From: Desulfosarcina alkanivorans
Lineage (GTDB): Bacteria > Desulfobacterota > Desulfobacteria > Desulfobacterales > Desulfosarcinaceae
Assembly: GCF_009688945.1 (NCBI RefSeq)
Contig: NZ_AP021874.1
Span: 62,001-126,000 of the forward strand
Reading direction: 5' to 3'
DNA: 64,000 nucleotides
This document shows, in pieces, positions 43,988 to 52,679 of this stretch. Made by a program: the position numbers and the translations under genes. The notes below the pieces were generated by a model, which saw nothing but the letters and a program-made list of their open reading frames with translations, had not been told where the DNA came from and made no database searches. How positions within the stretch are numbered: position 1 is the stretch's first letter; the number at the start of each line of letters is the position of its first letter.

Positions 43988-46492
43988 TCAGTCCTCTTCC
44001 GGGGACGCCAGCCGCTGCTGCTGGCGGTTCAGCAGATTCATGAATTGGTCCACGGGAACCGGATGGGCAAACAGAAAACCCTGCATGCTGTTGCAGCCGT
44101 AGCTGGCCAGAAAGTTTTTCTGCGCCTCGGTTTCCACCCCTTCGGCCACGGCGTCGATTTTCAGGTTGCGGGCCATGGCGATAATGGTTTTGATGATTTC
44201 CTGATCCCCTTTGCTGTTCATTGCATCGGATATGAACGAGCGGTCTATCTTCAGGGCGTCTATGGGAAACCGTTTCAGGTAGCTCAGAGAAGAATACCCG
44301 GTGCCGAAATCATCGATGGAGAAGGTGATTCCCCTGGCCCGCAGGGTTTTCATTTTGGCGATGCACACTTCGGGGTTCTGGATCACACTGCTTTCGGTAA
44401 CCTCCAGCTTGAGGTACCGGGGGGGCAGACCGCTCTCTTCGATGATATCGATTACCATCTGTTCAAAATCTGACTCCTGAATCTGCCTGGCGGAGAGGTT
44501 CACGGCGACGAAAAGATCGGAATAGCCCATGTCATGCCATCGCTTGGTCTGGACGCATGCGGTCTGCAGCACCCATCGTCCCACGGGAACGATGATGCCG
44601 GTCTCTTCGGTGATGCGGATAAAATCGTCGGGGAGAATGAGTCCCAGTTCGGGGTGACGCCATCTGAGCAGGGCCTCCATCCCCAGGATACGATTATCCT
44701 CGTTGACCAGCGGCTGGTAGTAAAGCATCAGCTCGTTTCGGTCGAGGGCTTTTCTCAGGCTGCTTTCCATCTTCATGCGATGCAGCGCTTTGCGGTTCAT
44801 CTCTTCGGTAAAGAACCGGTAGCCGCTTCCACCGTTATCTTTGGCCACGTACATCGCCATGTCCGCATTTTTCACCAGCCCTTCCACGTCCCAGCCGTCG
44901 TTGGGAAAAACACTGATGCCGATGCTGGTAGAGGTGAATATCTCGTTGCTGTTGAAGCAGAACGGACGCGCGATGGATTTCAGGATCTTGCGGGCCACCC
45001 GGGCCACGTCGATATCACGTCCCAGGTTGGTGAGGATTACCGTAAACTCATCTCCGCCGAGTCGGAACAGGTGGTCCGTTTCCCGAAGGCATCCCTTGAG
45101 CCGGGCGGCCACGCCTTGGAGCAGCTGGTCTCCGGTATCGTGGCCCAGGGCATCGTTGATCTGCTTGAATTTGTCCAGATCCAGAAACATCAGGGCCCAT
45201 GCCCGGTCTGAATTGCGACGGCTCGATTGCTGGAGGAGGTCATCCAGGCACATATAGAATGATTTGCGGTTGGGGAGCCCGGTGAGCATGTCATGGTAGG
45301 CGACATAACGAAGTTCTTCGTCTTTTTTACGGCGTTCGCTGATATCCTGCAGGGTATTGACAAATCCCTCCGGCTTTCCGTCCGTATCGAAAAAAACTGC
45401 ACCGCTGATGGAGACATCCACCAGTTGTCCGTATTTCGTGATTCGCTTGGTTTCGACTCCCGAAAAGGAGACCCCCTGCTGAATGTGGGACATGAACTCG
45501 TTGGTCTCGGGCCGGTTTTCTTCGGGGACGAAGTCAATGGTGCGGTTCCGGCATTCTTCCGGTTGCCATCCGAAGACACGGGTGAATGCCGGGTTCAGAT
45601 AGATGACGCGGCCGGCCATGTCCCTGACGATTACCGGATCCGGCGCTGCTTCCAATACGGTGCGGTGGTGTTCCTCGCTCCTTTTCAGCGCCTCCTGGGC
45701 CTTTTTGCGTTCGGAAATATCCCGGTAAATGACATAGATGGCCGGTTCGTCATTTTCTGTCGCGATCGGTTTGGCAAGGATGGAGACATCCACCACTGTC
45801 CCGTCCTTTCTTCTTCTCTGGCTTTCCACCTCAAAGCAGTCACCGCCCATTGCCCGTGATGAAAGCGACAGGCTTTCCGCCTTCAACGCCTCCGGTACGA
45901 TGAGTTTTTCCATCCGTCGACCGATACACGCTTGTTGGGAATATTGGAAAAGGCGGCAAAACTCTTCATTTACACGGATCACCCGGTCTTCCAGGTCGAG
46001 GATGACGATGGCCTCAGGGGCAATGTCAATCAGTTGTTCCGCATACCCCTTTTGATTGTATAGTCTTCTTTCCGCCTTTCGTTGTTCGGTGACGTCCCTG
46101 ATGACACTCTGGTATCCATATATGCTGCCGTCAGGATTATCCAGGCGCATGGTGGTCACCAGGCAGTGTTTGAGCTGGTCGCGGCGGTCCAGAAAAATGA
46201 CCGATGCATTGTGGACGAGACCGGTTTCATCCACCTGGCTGATCAACCGTGCACGGTCTGCCCTGTTGGCGTAAAAGGAGGTGATTTTTGAATCACGCAG
46301 TTCGGATTCTGAAATATCCAGAAAGCCCAGCGCCGCCGAATTGAAATCCAGGATCGTTCCATCCGGCGTACTGACAACCACCGCATCGGGAGAACGTTCG
46401 AAAAGGATGCGATAACGGTCCTGGGCAACCCTGGCATCACTGCCGGCCTTTGGGGAGTCGGTGCGGTTTGGTTCACTCGATAAGGTTTTCAT
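43988..46492 (-). CDS. PAS-PAS-PAS-GGDEF-EAL cyclic-di-GMP protein
   Basis: An 834-residue signalling protein. Three PAS sensor domains lie at about 25-140, 150-275 and 280-400. A diguanylate cyclase domain has GGDEF intact at 479-483 with the inhibitory RxxD site at 470-473. An EAL phosphodiesterase domain has EAL at 606-608 and the later DDFGTGYSSLSYLKRFPID and DRSFI. Both catalytic sets look active, so it may both make and break c-di-GMP. There is no membrane span or N-terminal receiver, so it is probably cytoplasmic. The frame extends to 46738 but ATG 46492 (MKTLSSEPNRTD) is the likely start. Confidence 0.94.
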   Translation of the reverse strand: MKTLSSEPNRTDSPKAGSDARVAQDRYRILFERSPDAVVVSTPDGTILDFNSAALGFLDISESELRDSKITSFYANRADRARLISQVDETGLVHNASVIFLDRRDQLKHCLVTTMRLDNPDGSIYGYQSVIRDVTEQRKAERRLYNQKGYAEQLIDIAPEAIVILDLEDRVIRVNEEFCRLFQYSQQACIGRRMEKLIVPEALKAESLSLSSRAMGGDCFEVESQRRRKDGTVVDVSILAKPIATENDEPAIYVIYRDISERKKAQEALKRSEEHHRTVLEAAPDPVIVRDMAGRVIYLNPAFTRVFGWQPEECRNRTIDFVPEENRPETNEFMSHIQQGVSFSGVETKRITKYGQLVDVSISGAVFFDTDGKPEGFVNTLQDISERRKKDEELRYVAYHDMLTGLPNRKSFYMCLDDLLQQSSRRNSDRAWALMFLDLDKFKQINDALGHDTGDQLLQGVAARLKGCLRETDHLFRLGGDEFTVILTNLGRDIDVARVARKILKSIARPFCFNSNEIFTSTSIGISVFPNDGWDVEGLVKNADMAMYVAKDNGGSGYRFFTEEMNRKALHRMKMESSLRKALDRNELMLYYQPLVNEDNRILGMEALLRWRHPELGLILPDDFIRITEETGIIVPVGRWVLQTACVQTKRWHDMGYSDLFVAVNLSARQIQESDFEQMVIDIIEESGLPPRYLKLEVTESSVIQNPEVCIAKMKTLRARGITFSIDDFGTGYSSLSYLKRFPIDALKIDRSFISDAMNSKGDQEIIKTIIAMARNLKIDAVAEGVETEAQKNFLASYGCNSMQGFLFAHPVPVDQFMNLLNRQQQRLASPEED

Positions 46493-46573
46493 TTCGATAA
46501 GGTTTCTAACAAAAAAGCACCGGCCTTGGCAAGTGGATAAAACGCCGCTTTCACAGGCGTTGGCGCATGATCG

Positions 46574-46602
46574 TTGACAAGGTGAGAACAATTGCCTACC
46601 TA
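46574..46602 (+). promoter_or_regulatory. Weak putative promoter before the O-methyltransferase gene
   Basis: TTGACA (46574-46579), a 17-bp spacer and TACCTA (46597-46602), in the 244-bp divergent gap between the c-di-GMP gene and the methyltransferase. The -35 is perfect and the -10 is poor. Confidence 0.3.
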
Positions 46603-46736
46603 TTGAATACCAGGCAAAAAAAACGTTTCCGGATGGGAGCGCCCCGTTCAGGGCAGGATCGGTGCTGGCGGGTGCGGGCCCGAAGGGCCGAGCGCTTTTT
46701 CGCTTCCCTTTCCGAGCCACTGATGAAAGGACGCAC

Positions 46737-47741
46737 ATGGATAATCAAGACTGGACCCGGGATCGACTCCTGAAGACATCGGGCGGCTATTGGGCCGCCT
46801 GTGCGCTGCACAGCGCCGTGGCGCTGGACCTGTTCACCCGTATCGGCGATGCCAGGGTGGGCGGGCAGACCCTCGCCGAATGGATCGACGCACCGGTGGA
46901 TGCCGTCAACCGCCTGCTGGATGCCGTGGCCGCCATGGGCCTGCTGATCAAGGACGGGGACGGCTGTTATGCCAATACCGAGGCCAGCAGGGTATTCCTG
47001 TGCGCCGATTCGGATCGCTTCATCGGATACATCATCCGGCATCACCACCATCTGATGGCATCCTGGGCCCGGCTGCCGGAGGCGGTTCTCAGCGGAAAAC
47101 CGATCCGCCTGCCTGTTCGCGAGAAAGGCGCTGAGGCCCGTGAGGCGTTTCTCATGGGGATGTTCAACCTGGCCATGCAGCTGGCACCGCGACTGGTGCC
47201 CCTTGTCGATCTTTCCGGATGCCGGACGCTTCTGGACCTGGGGGGAGGGCCCGGCACCTACGCCATCCACTTTTGCCGCCAGAATCCCGGGCTCACCGCA
47301 ACCGTTATGGATTTGCCGACCACCCGGCCGTTTGCGGAGAAAACCATACGGAGGCTGGGCATGGAGGAACGGGTTTCCTTTGTTTCCGGCGATTATCTGC
47401 AGGACGGCGTCCCCGGTCGTTACGACGCGGTGTGGATGTCCCATATTCTCCATGGCGAGTCGGCGGACGGCTGCGCCCGAATTGTGGACAAGGCTGTACA
47501 ATGCCTGAATCCCGGCGGTGTCGCGGTTGTGCATGAGTTTATTCTGGACGACACCATGGACCGGCCGCTGTTTCCCGCCCTTTTTTCCCTGAACATGCTC
47601 TTGGGCACCGAAGGGGGCCGGGCATACAGCCAGGGGCAGATTATTGACCTGCTGGAAACGGCAGGGCTGGCGGACGTTCGTCGGCTGGATTTTTCGGGAC
47701 CCAATGACTCCGGCCTGGTCCGTGGGGAGAAGCCGGCCTGA
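46737..47741 (+). CDS. Class I O-methyltransferase, acetylserotonin/CrtF-like
   Basis: A 334-residue methyltransferase with an N-terminal winged-helix dimerisation domain (about 1-100: RLLKTSGGYWAACALHSAVA) and a C-terminal Rossmann fold (LLDLGGGPGTYAIHFCRQNP; VMDLPTTRPFAEKTI; MSHILHGE; GGVAVVHEFILDD). This architecture is shared by small-molecule O- and C-methyltransferases, including bacteriochlorophyll and corrinoid-linked types. The substrate is unknown. AAAGGACG precedes the ATG at 46737; a longer frame from 46662 is rejected. Its stop overlaps the rsmG start by one base. Confidence 0.88.
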   Translation: MDNQDWTRDRLLKTSGGYWAACALHSAVALDLFTRIGDARVGGQTLAEWIDAPVDAVNRLLDAVAAMGLLIKDGDGCYANTEASRVFLCADSDRFIGYIIRHHHHLMASWARLPEAVLSGKPIRLPVREKGAEAREAFLMGMFNLAMQLAPRLVPLVDLSGCRTLLDLGGGPGTYAIHFCRQNPGLTATVMDLPTTRPFAEKTIRRLGMEERVSFVSGDYLQDGVPGRYDAVWMSHILHGESADGCARIVDKAVQCLNPGGVAVVHEFILDDTMDRPLFPALFSLNMLLGTEGGRAYSQGQIIDLLETAGLADVRRLDFSGPNDSGLVRGEKPA

Positions 47742-48460
47742 TGGGGCCTGAACGGATGGGAGATATCGCGACCATCGATTCGGAACAATGGCGGCAAACG
47801 GTGATCCGGGGCGCCCTGGTCTGGGGGGTGGCGGTTTCCGACGCGCAGGCCCGAATCATGGGGCGACACGCGCTGGAACTGCTCCATTGGAACCGCACCA
47901 CCAACCTGACGGCCATCACCGATCCGCTGGCGGTGGCGGTGAAGCACTATGTTGATGCCGTGGCCGTCGTGCCCTGGATCCACCGGGGGGCGCGAATACT
48001 GGATGCCGGATCCGGTGGCGGATTTCCCGGGATTCCCCTCAACATCCTGCGGCCGGATCTGTCTGTGACCCTGGTGGACAGTGTGCGTAAAAAGGTCTCT
48101 TTTCTCAAGTATGCCATTCGCACCTTGAATTTGAACGGAATCACGGCCGTTCATGGACGTCTGGAAGACCTTGGCCCGTCGCCCCCGTACCGTGGAAGCT
48201 ATGATCTGGTGGTGTGTCGGGCATTTTCTTCACTGGAAGATTTCGCCGGACGGACGCTGCCTTTCCTCTCTCCGGGTGGCAGCCTGCTGGCAATGAAGGG
48301 CCCCCAGTCGGATCCCGATCAGGAAAATGAAAACCACAAGGATGACGGGCCCATCGTTCTCGGCGGCACATCCTTTTCCGTGCGCCGCCATCGATACCGG
48401 CTGCCGTTCCTGGATGCGCAACGCAGCCTGGTTCGGCTCACGCCGGTATCCGGGGCCTGA
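47741..48460 (+). CDS. rsmG: 16S rRNA (guanine-527 N7) methyltransferase RsmG
   Basis: A 239-residue RsmG (GidB). LLHWNRTTNLTAITDPLAVAV and the SAM-binding DAGSGGGFPGIPL are characteristic, followed by LVDSVRKKVSFLKYA and VVCRAFSSLEDF. It methylates G527 in the 530 loop of 16S rRNA. An insertion of about ten acidic residues (DPDQENENHKDDG) sits in the last third. ATG 47756 is an alternative start. It is not next to mnmG, its usual partner, but is coupled to an O-methyltransferase gene. Confidence 0.93.
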   Translation: MGPERMGDIATIDSEQWRQTVIRGALVWGVAVSDAQARIMGRHALELLHWNRTTNLTAITDPLAVAVKHYVDAVAVVPWIHRGARILDAGSGGGFPGIPLNILRPDLSVTLVDSVRKKVSFLKYAIRTLNLNGITAVHGRLEDLGPSPPYRGSYDLVVCRAFSSLEDFAGRTLPFLSPGGSLLAMKGPQSDPDQENENHKDDGPIVLGGTSFSVRRHRYRLPFLDAQRSLVRLTPVSGA

Positions 48461-48573
48461 GGACAGCGCTCCGCCATCCCTATTTGTTCAGTTCAGTTGT
48501 CGGTCATTACAGAATAAAAGACTTGACGCTGCATCCGTCGGTTGATTCTTTTTATCCGCCCTTCGCCCTCGGT

Positions 48574-51500
48574 TTACTTCAACGACCGGACATAGGACTG
48601 AAGCGTGTAAAGGGCATCCTGGCATTGTTTGCGGGCGGCAATACCCTTGGCAGCCGCCAGCGCACCGGCCGGGGTGGTGATGTCCGGGATCTGGTACCGG
48701 ATCGCGGTTTTTCGGATGTAGGCGTCATCCTGGTGGCTTTGACGGCCGCTGGGCGTGTTGACCACCAGGGCCACCTCGCCGGTTTTGATGCCATCCACCA
48801 GGTCGGGGCGGCCGAATCCGAGCTTTTTGACCAACTGGGCGTCGATGCCGTTTTTTTTGAGGAAGGCGTGGGTGCCGCGGGTGGCCTGGATGTCGAATCC
48901 CATTTCCCTGAACAGCCTGGCCGGTTCCAGAATGCTTGGTTTGTCTGCGTCGGTGACCGTGATCAGCACCTTTCCCGATAAGGGCAATGGGGGCGCGGCA
49001 GCCTCCTGGGAGGTGAAATAGGCCGTCCCGAAAACATCGGCCAGCGTCAGGACCTGACCGGTGGATCGCATTCGGGGCCCCAGCAGCGGGTCCGTTTCTG
49101 TGAAGGTGTCAAAGGGAAACACCGATGACCGGATGCCATAATGGGGCAGCAGCCGGCGGGGCAGGTCCATTTCGTCAAGGGACATGCCCAGCATGATTTC
49201 CACCGCCCGCTCGGCCATGGGAACGTTGCAGATGGTGGAGATCAGGGGCAGGGTCCGGCAGGCCCACGGGCGGGCTTCCAGCAGGTAGACCGTGTCATTG
49301 TATACGGCAAAACGGGTGTTGAGCACGCCTTTCACGTTCAGTTCCAACGCAACTTTGTTCACGATGGCCCTGATGGTTTCCACGTGGCGCGGTGGGGTGC
49401 TGTAGGGGGGGACCACGATGGCCGCATCTCCCGAATGCACGCCGGCCAACTCGATGTGCTCCATGACCGCCGGCAGATAAACTGCCCTGCCGTCGCAAAG
49501 CGCATCGGCCTCCACCTCGATGGCGTATTCCAGGAATTGCTCGAGCATGATCGGCGATTCGGGTGAAACCGCCGTATCGATTACATGGTGTTCCATCATG
49601 CGGGCATCCATGACGATGGTCCGTCGCTTGGCCAGCCGGTCCGCAGCGGGGCGGGCCACCAGGGGGTAGCCGATGGACTCGGCCATATTCATGGCCTGTT
49701 CCGGCGTATCGGCGACGCCCAATTGGGGGTGGGGAATGCCCAGCCCTGTCAGCAATTCGCTGAATCGCAGGCGGTCCTGTGAAAGGGCAGCCTGTTCGTG
49801 TGCCGTTCCCCATACCGGAACGCCGTCCGCCACCAGTTCCCGGGCCAGGTCCATGGCCCCATGACCCCCGAACTGGAGAATCACGCCTTCGGGACGCTCC
49901 GACCGGCAGACGGCCTTGATGTCGGTGGCCGTCAGGGGGTCGACGTAAATACGGTCCGCGTCGTTCAGCCCGCATGCCGAGGCAGGGTTGCCGCTGATCA
50001 TGGCAACGCTGCGGCCGGCTGCGCGCAGAGCTCTGGCGCCGTGAACGCAGCAGTGGTCCAGCTCGATATTCTGGCCGATGCGTCCGGACCCGGGACAAAC
50101 GAGAAGGACGGTCTTGCCCATGGGGGCATGGGGTGCCATGCCGTTTGCCGACGTATTGAACCAGACGGGTGAATATGCGGGATCGCCCGATGCATGGGGC
50201 CTGATCCGCACGCCGGCATCGGACAGCAGATCACCGATCGACGGGGCGGGCATGTCCAGCAAAAGGGACAATCCGTCTTCGGAAAATCCCGCCGCAACCG
50301 CATTTTCAATCAAGGATGGCGGCGGCATTTTTCCCGCCCCGGCGGCCAGCTGCTGTTCCATTTCAGCCAAGTCGGCCAACTGGCGGATCCATTCTATGCC
50401 GATTCCCGTGATGTCGGCCACTGCCTCCGGTCCGGCGCCTTTTTTCAGGGCCTCATGAATCAATTGCAGCCGGTCGGGTGAGGGCACCACCAGCCTGCGC
50501 ATGAGGGTGTCGGCGTCAAGCGGGGCCAGCTCCGGCCGACCACCCAGAATGGGGTGTTTCGGGGATCGGGAACGCACAGCCTTTTGCAGGGCTTCCAAAA
50601 AGCTGCGGCCCAAGCCCATGACCGCTCCGGTTGATTTCATGCGGGCATCCAGCCGGTTGGCTTCCCCCGGAAAACGATCGAATTCCCAGCGGGGGAGGCG
50701 AACGGCGACCACTTCTCCCGTCTCGGGGCCTGCACTCGAAAAATCGATTTCGGTCCGGAGTTCGTCCAGGCCCGCGCCCAGTGAAAGCCTGGCGTGGAGG
50801 GTGGGCAGGGGGATGCCGAAAGCCTTGGAGAAAAAGGCGGCCGTAGCCGAAAACCGGGGATTCACGGCCAGAACGAATACCTGGTCCCTTTCCGGCGCCA
50901 CGGCGAATTTTACGTGCACGGCTCCGGTCACCTCGATGTGTCCGGCCAGTTTGAAGGCCGCCGACGCGATCTGCCGGCGGGTCCCGGCGTTGATGGTGGC
51001 CGGAGGAATGACGACGGTCGAGTCACCACTGTGAACGCCAACGGAATCCAGGTTTTCGGCCATGCCGACCAGGATCATTTGATTGTCACGGTCCCGCAGC
51101 ATTTCCACTTCAATTTCGCGATATCCGGACAGCGCCTGTTCGATCCGAAAATCGCCTGTCGTGTCTGCGGGTAGCCGTCCGCCGGCGGCAAGCATCCTGA
51201 GTTCTTCCACATTGAAAGCGATGCCATAGCGCTGGGGCCGATCCGGTTCGGCGGCGCGGACGAAGACGGGGTATCCAATCCTTTCGGCAATGGTTGCCGC
51301 ATCGGACAGGTTGCCGGCCGATTGTCCGTCCGGTGCGGCAAGTCCCAGTTCCGCGACAAGCTTGCAAAATGCCGTTGGCGTATCAGTGGCCGCCAGGGTC
51401 TTCTCGGAAATACCAAGAAGGTGGATGTGGTTGTCCCGCAGCAGGCCGCTGCCAACAAACGCGTTTGCCAGGGCCAATGCGGTCGTTCCGCCAACCGTGG

Positions 51501-51759
51501 GGAGGAGGGCGTCGGGCTTTTCCCTCAGGATGACTTCCATCACGGCCCCGACCGTCAACGGCACCAGGTACGTGCGATCGGCGGTCTCTATGTCTGCAGC
51601 CAGGGCTGACGGGTCGCAATGCACCATCACCGTCTGAATCCCGGCTTTTCTGAAAATTTCACAGGCCCGGCAGGCAGCGTCGTCGAAAGCGCCGGGCTGG
51701 CCGATTCTGACGGGTCCGGAACCGATGATAAGGACTTTTTTCATGGAGGGGGTCGGCAT
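48574..51759 (-). CDS. CarB-like protein with degenerate ATP-grasp sites
   Basis: A 1061-residue protein collinear with carbamoyl-phosphate synthase large subunit: two ATP-grasp halves, a central oligomerisation region and a C-terminal MGS-like allosteric domain. Against remembered CarB, key residues are missing. In the first half the glycine-rich loop is replaced by EPDRPQRYG, the metal/ATP Gln is Lys284 and the Glu of IEMNPR is Ala298. In the second half Gln is Arg816, the NPR Asn and Arg are Arg830 and Trp832, and the GGR loop is AADRLAKR. GVHSGD is kept in both. The MGS domain (ATRGTHAFLKKNGID; NTPSGRQSHQDD) is well preserved. No carA is near. AGGAG precedes the ATG. It is probably not an ordinary synthase. 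Confidence 0.85.
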   Translation of the reverse strand: MPTPSMKKVLIIGSGPVRIGQPGAFDDAACRACEIFRKAGIQTVMVHCDPSALAADIETADRTYLVPLTVGAVMEVILREKPDALLPTVGGTTALALANAFVGSGLLRDNHIHLLGISEKTLAATDTPTAFCKLVAELGLAAPDGQSAGNLSDAATIAERIGYPVFVRAAEPDRPQRYGIAFNVEELRMLAAGGRLPADTTGDFRIEQALSGYREIEVEMLRDRDNQMILVGMAENLDSVGVHSGDSTVVIPPATINAGTRRQIASAAFKLAGHIEVTGAVHVKFAVAPERDQVFVLAVNPRFSATAAFFSKAFGIPLPTLHARLSLGAGLDELRTEIDFSSAGPETGEVVAVRLPRWEFDRFPGEANRLDARMKSTGAVMGLGRSFLEALQKAVRSRSPKHPILGGRPELAPLDADTLMRRLVVPSPDRLQLIHEALKKGAGPEAVADITGIGIEWIRQLADLAEMEQQLAAGAGKMPPPSLIENAVAAGFSEDGLSLLLDMPAPSIGDLLSDAGVRIRPHASGDPAYSPVWFNTSANGMAPHAPMGKTVLLVCPGSGRIGQNIELDHCCVHGARALRAAGRSVAMISGNPASACGLNDADRIYVDPLTATDIKAVCRSERPEGVILQFGGHGAMDLARELVADGVPVWGTAHEQAALSQDRLRFSELLTGLGIPHPQLGVADTPEQAMNMAESIGYPLVARPAADRLAKRRTIVMDARMMEHHVIDTAVSPESPIMLEQFLEYAIEVEADALCDGRAVYLPAVMEHIELAGVHSGDAAIVVPPYSTPPRHVETIRAIVNKVALELNVKGVLNTRFAVYNDTVYLLEARPWACRTLPLISTICNVPMAERAVEIMLGMSLDEMDLPRRLLPHYGIRSSVFPFDTFTETDPLLGPRMRSTGQVLTLADVFGTAYFTSQEAAAPPLPLSGKVLITVTDADKPSILEPARLFREMGFDIQATRGTHAFLKKNGIDAQLVKKLGFGRPDLVDGIKTGEVALVVNTPSGRQSHQDDAYIRKTAIRYQIPDITTPAGALAAAKGIAARKQCQDALYTLQSYVRSLK

Positions 51760-51910
51760 ATTAACTCCTCAAAGGGGGCGCTGGTTGTTTTTTCATAAAG
51801 GATTGCCCAATCGATCCCATCGGCCGCCGCCCGTTCTGCCAGCTGCAATGGCCGGGGAGATCGATCCGGTATCCACCGTTGAAGGTCTCCGTGACTATCA
51901 CTCAGAGGGA

Positions 51911-52504
51911 TCAGGGATCCAGATGGCCGTCATCGACCGCTTTTTCTATCAGTGAACGGGCAAAGGTCCACAGGTCGGGGGCGCCGTCGGCAATTTTCCG
52001 GTTTCTGTCGATTACCTGGGACTTGACAATGCCGTGTCGCTTCCACATCTGCCCGTCGGTAAACACGTTGTGCATTAACGGCTGAAGGCGGTCCAGGGCG
52101 TTGGCAAATTTGGACTCAGGCGTTTCTGATGCCTCGAATTCATCCCACAGGGCCCGGATTCCGGCCGCCTGATCCGGCGGAAGGAGGTTGAAAATGCGCT
52201 CGGCCGCCGCTGTTTCCCGTTGGGTCTTGTCCCGGTAGCCGGCCTCGTCGTAACAGTAGGTGTCGCCGGCATCGATCTCCACCAGGTCGTGAATCAGGAC
52301 CATGCGAACCACATGCAGCAGGTTGAGAGTTTTGTCGCCCGCATACTCCCCCAGCAGCAGGGCCATCAGGGCGAGATGCCAGGAGTGCTCGGCATCGTTT
52401 TCCCGGCGCGATGCATCGGTGAGCAGGGTCTGACGGTCGATGGTTTTGAGCTTGTCCGCTTCGCGAACAAATGCGATTTGCTGTTCCAGTCGTTTGGGAT
52501 TCAT
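51911..52504 (-). CDS. HD-domain hydrolase, YfbR/HDDC2-like
   Basis: A 197-residue HD-domain phosphohydrolase. The metal ligands are visible: His40 in NDAEHSWH, His72-Asp73 in VLIHDLVEIDAGD, and a later Asp in NALDRLQPL. The EHSWH arrangement is that of the HDDC2/YfbR group, which dephosphorylates deoxynucleoside 5'-monophosphates. The ATG at 52504 (MNPKRLEQQ) is chosen over a longer frame from 52585 with a Cys-rich nonsense start. It is divergent from ileS. Confidence 0.88.
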   Translation of the reverse strand: MNPKRLEQQIAFVREADKLKTIDRQTLLTDASRRENDAEHSWHLALMALLLGEYAGDKTLNLLHVVRMVLIHDLVEIDAGDTYCYDEAGYRDKTQRETAAAERIFNLLPPDQAAGIRALWDEFEASETPESKFANALDRLQPLMHNVFTDGQMWKRHGIVKSQVIDRNRKIADGAPDLWTFARSLIEKAVDDGHLDP

Positions 52505-52679
52505 TTTCCACTCGTTTTTGAATTGCTGTGGGCTGAAGACCAAAACCGCATATTGACCCAAAACCGGGCAGTTTTCAAGGCACAAAATCGGTAATCCCGC
52601 CTTTCTATTGGCTTGACATGAACCGGCTTTCCAAGTAGAAAACTCTGTTTACTGTGAAAATTCCCATACGGAGGCATCG

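Noticed and set aside
48574..51759. Simple annotation as carB
   Set aside because: Collinearity supports the fold, but too many ATP- and metal-binding positions are changed in both halves for a normal synthase call.
52505..52679. T-box riboswitch before ileS (also looked for before leuS)
   Set aside because: No T-box consensus, specifier stem or terminator/antiterminator pair was visible in the short upstream gaps.
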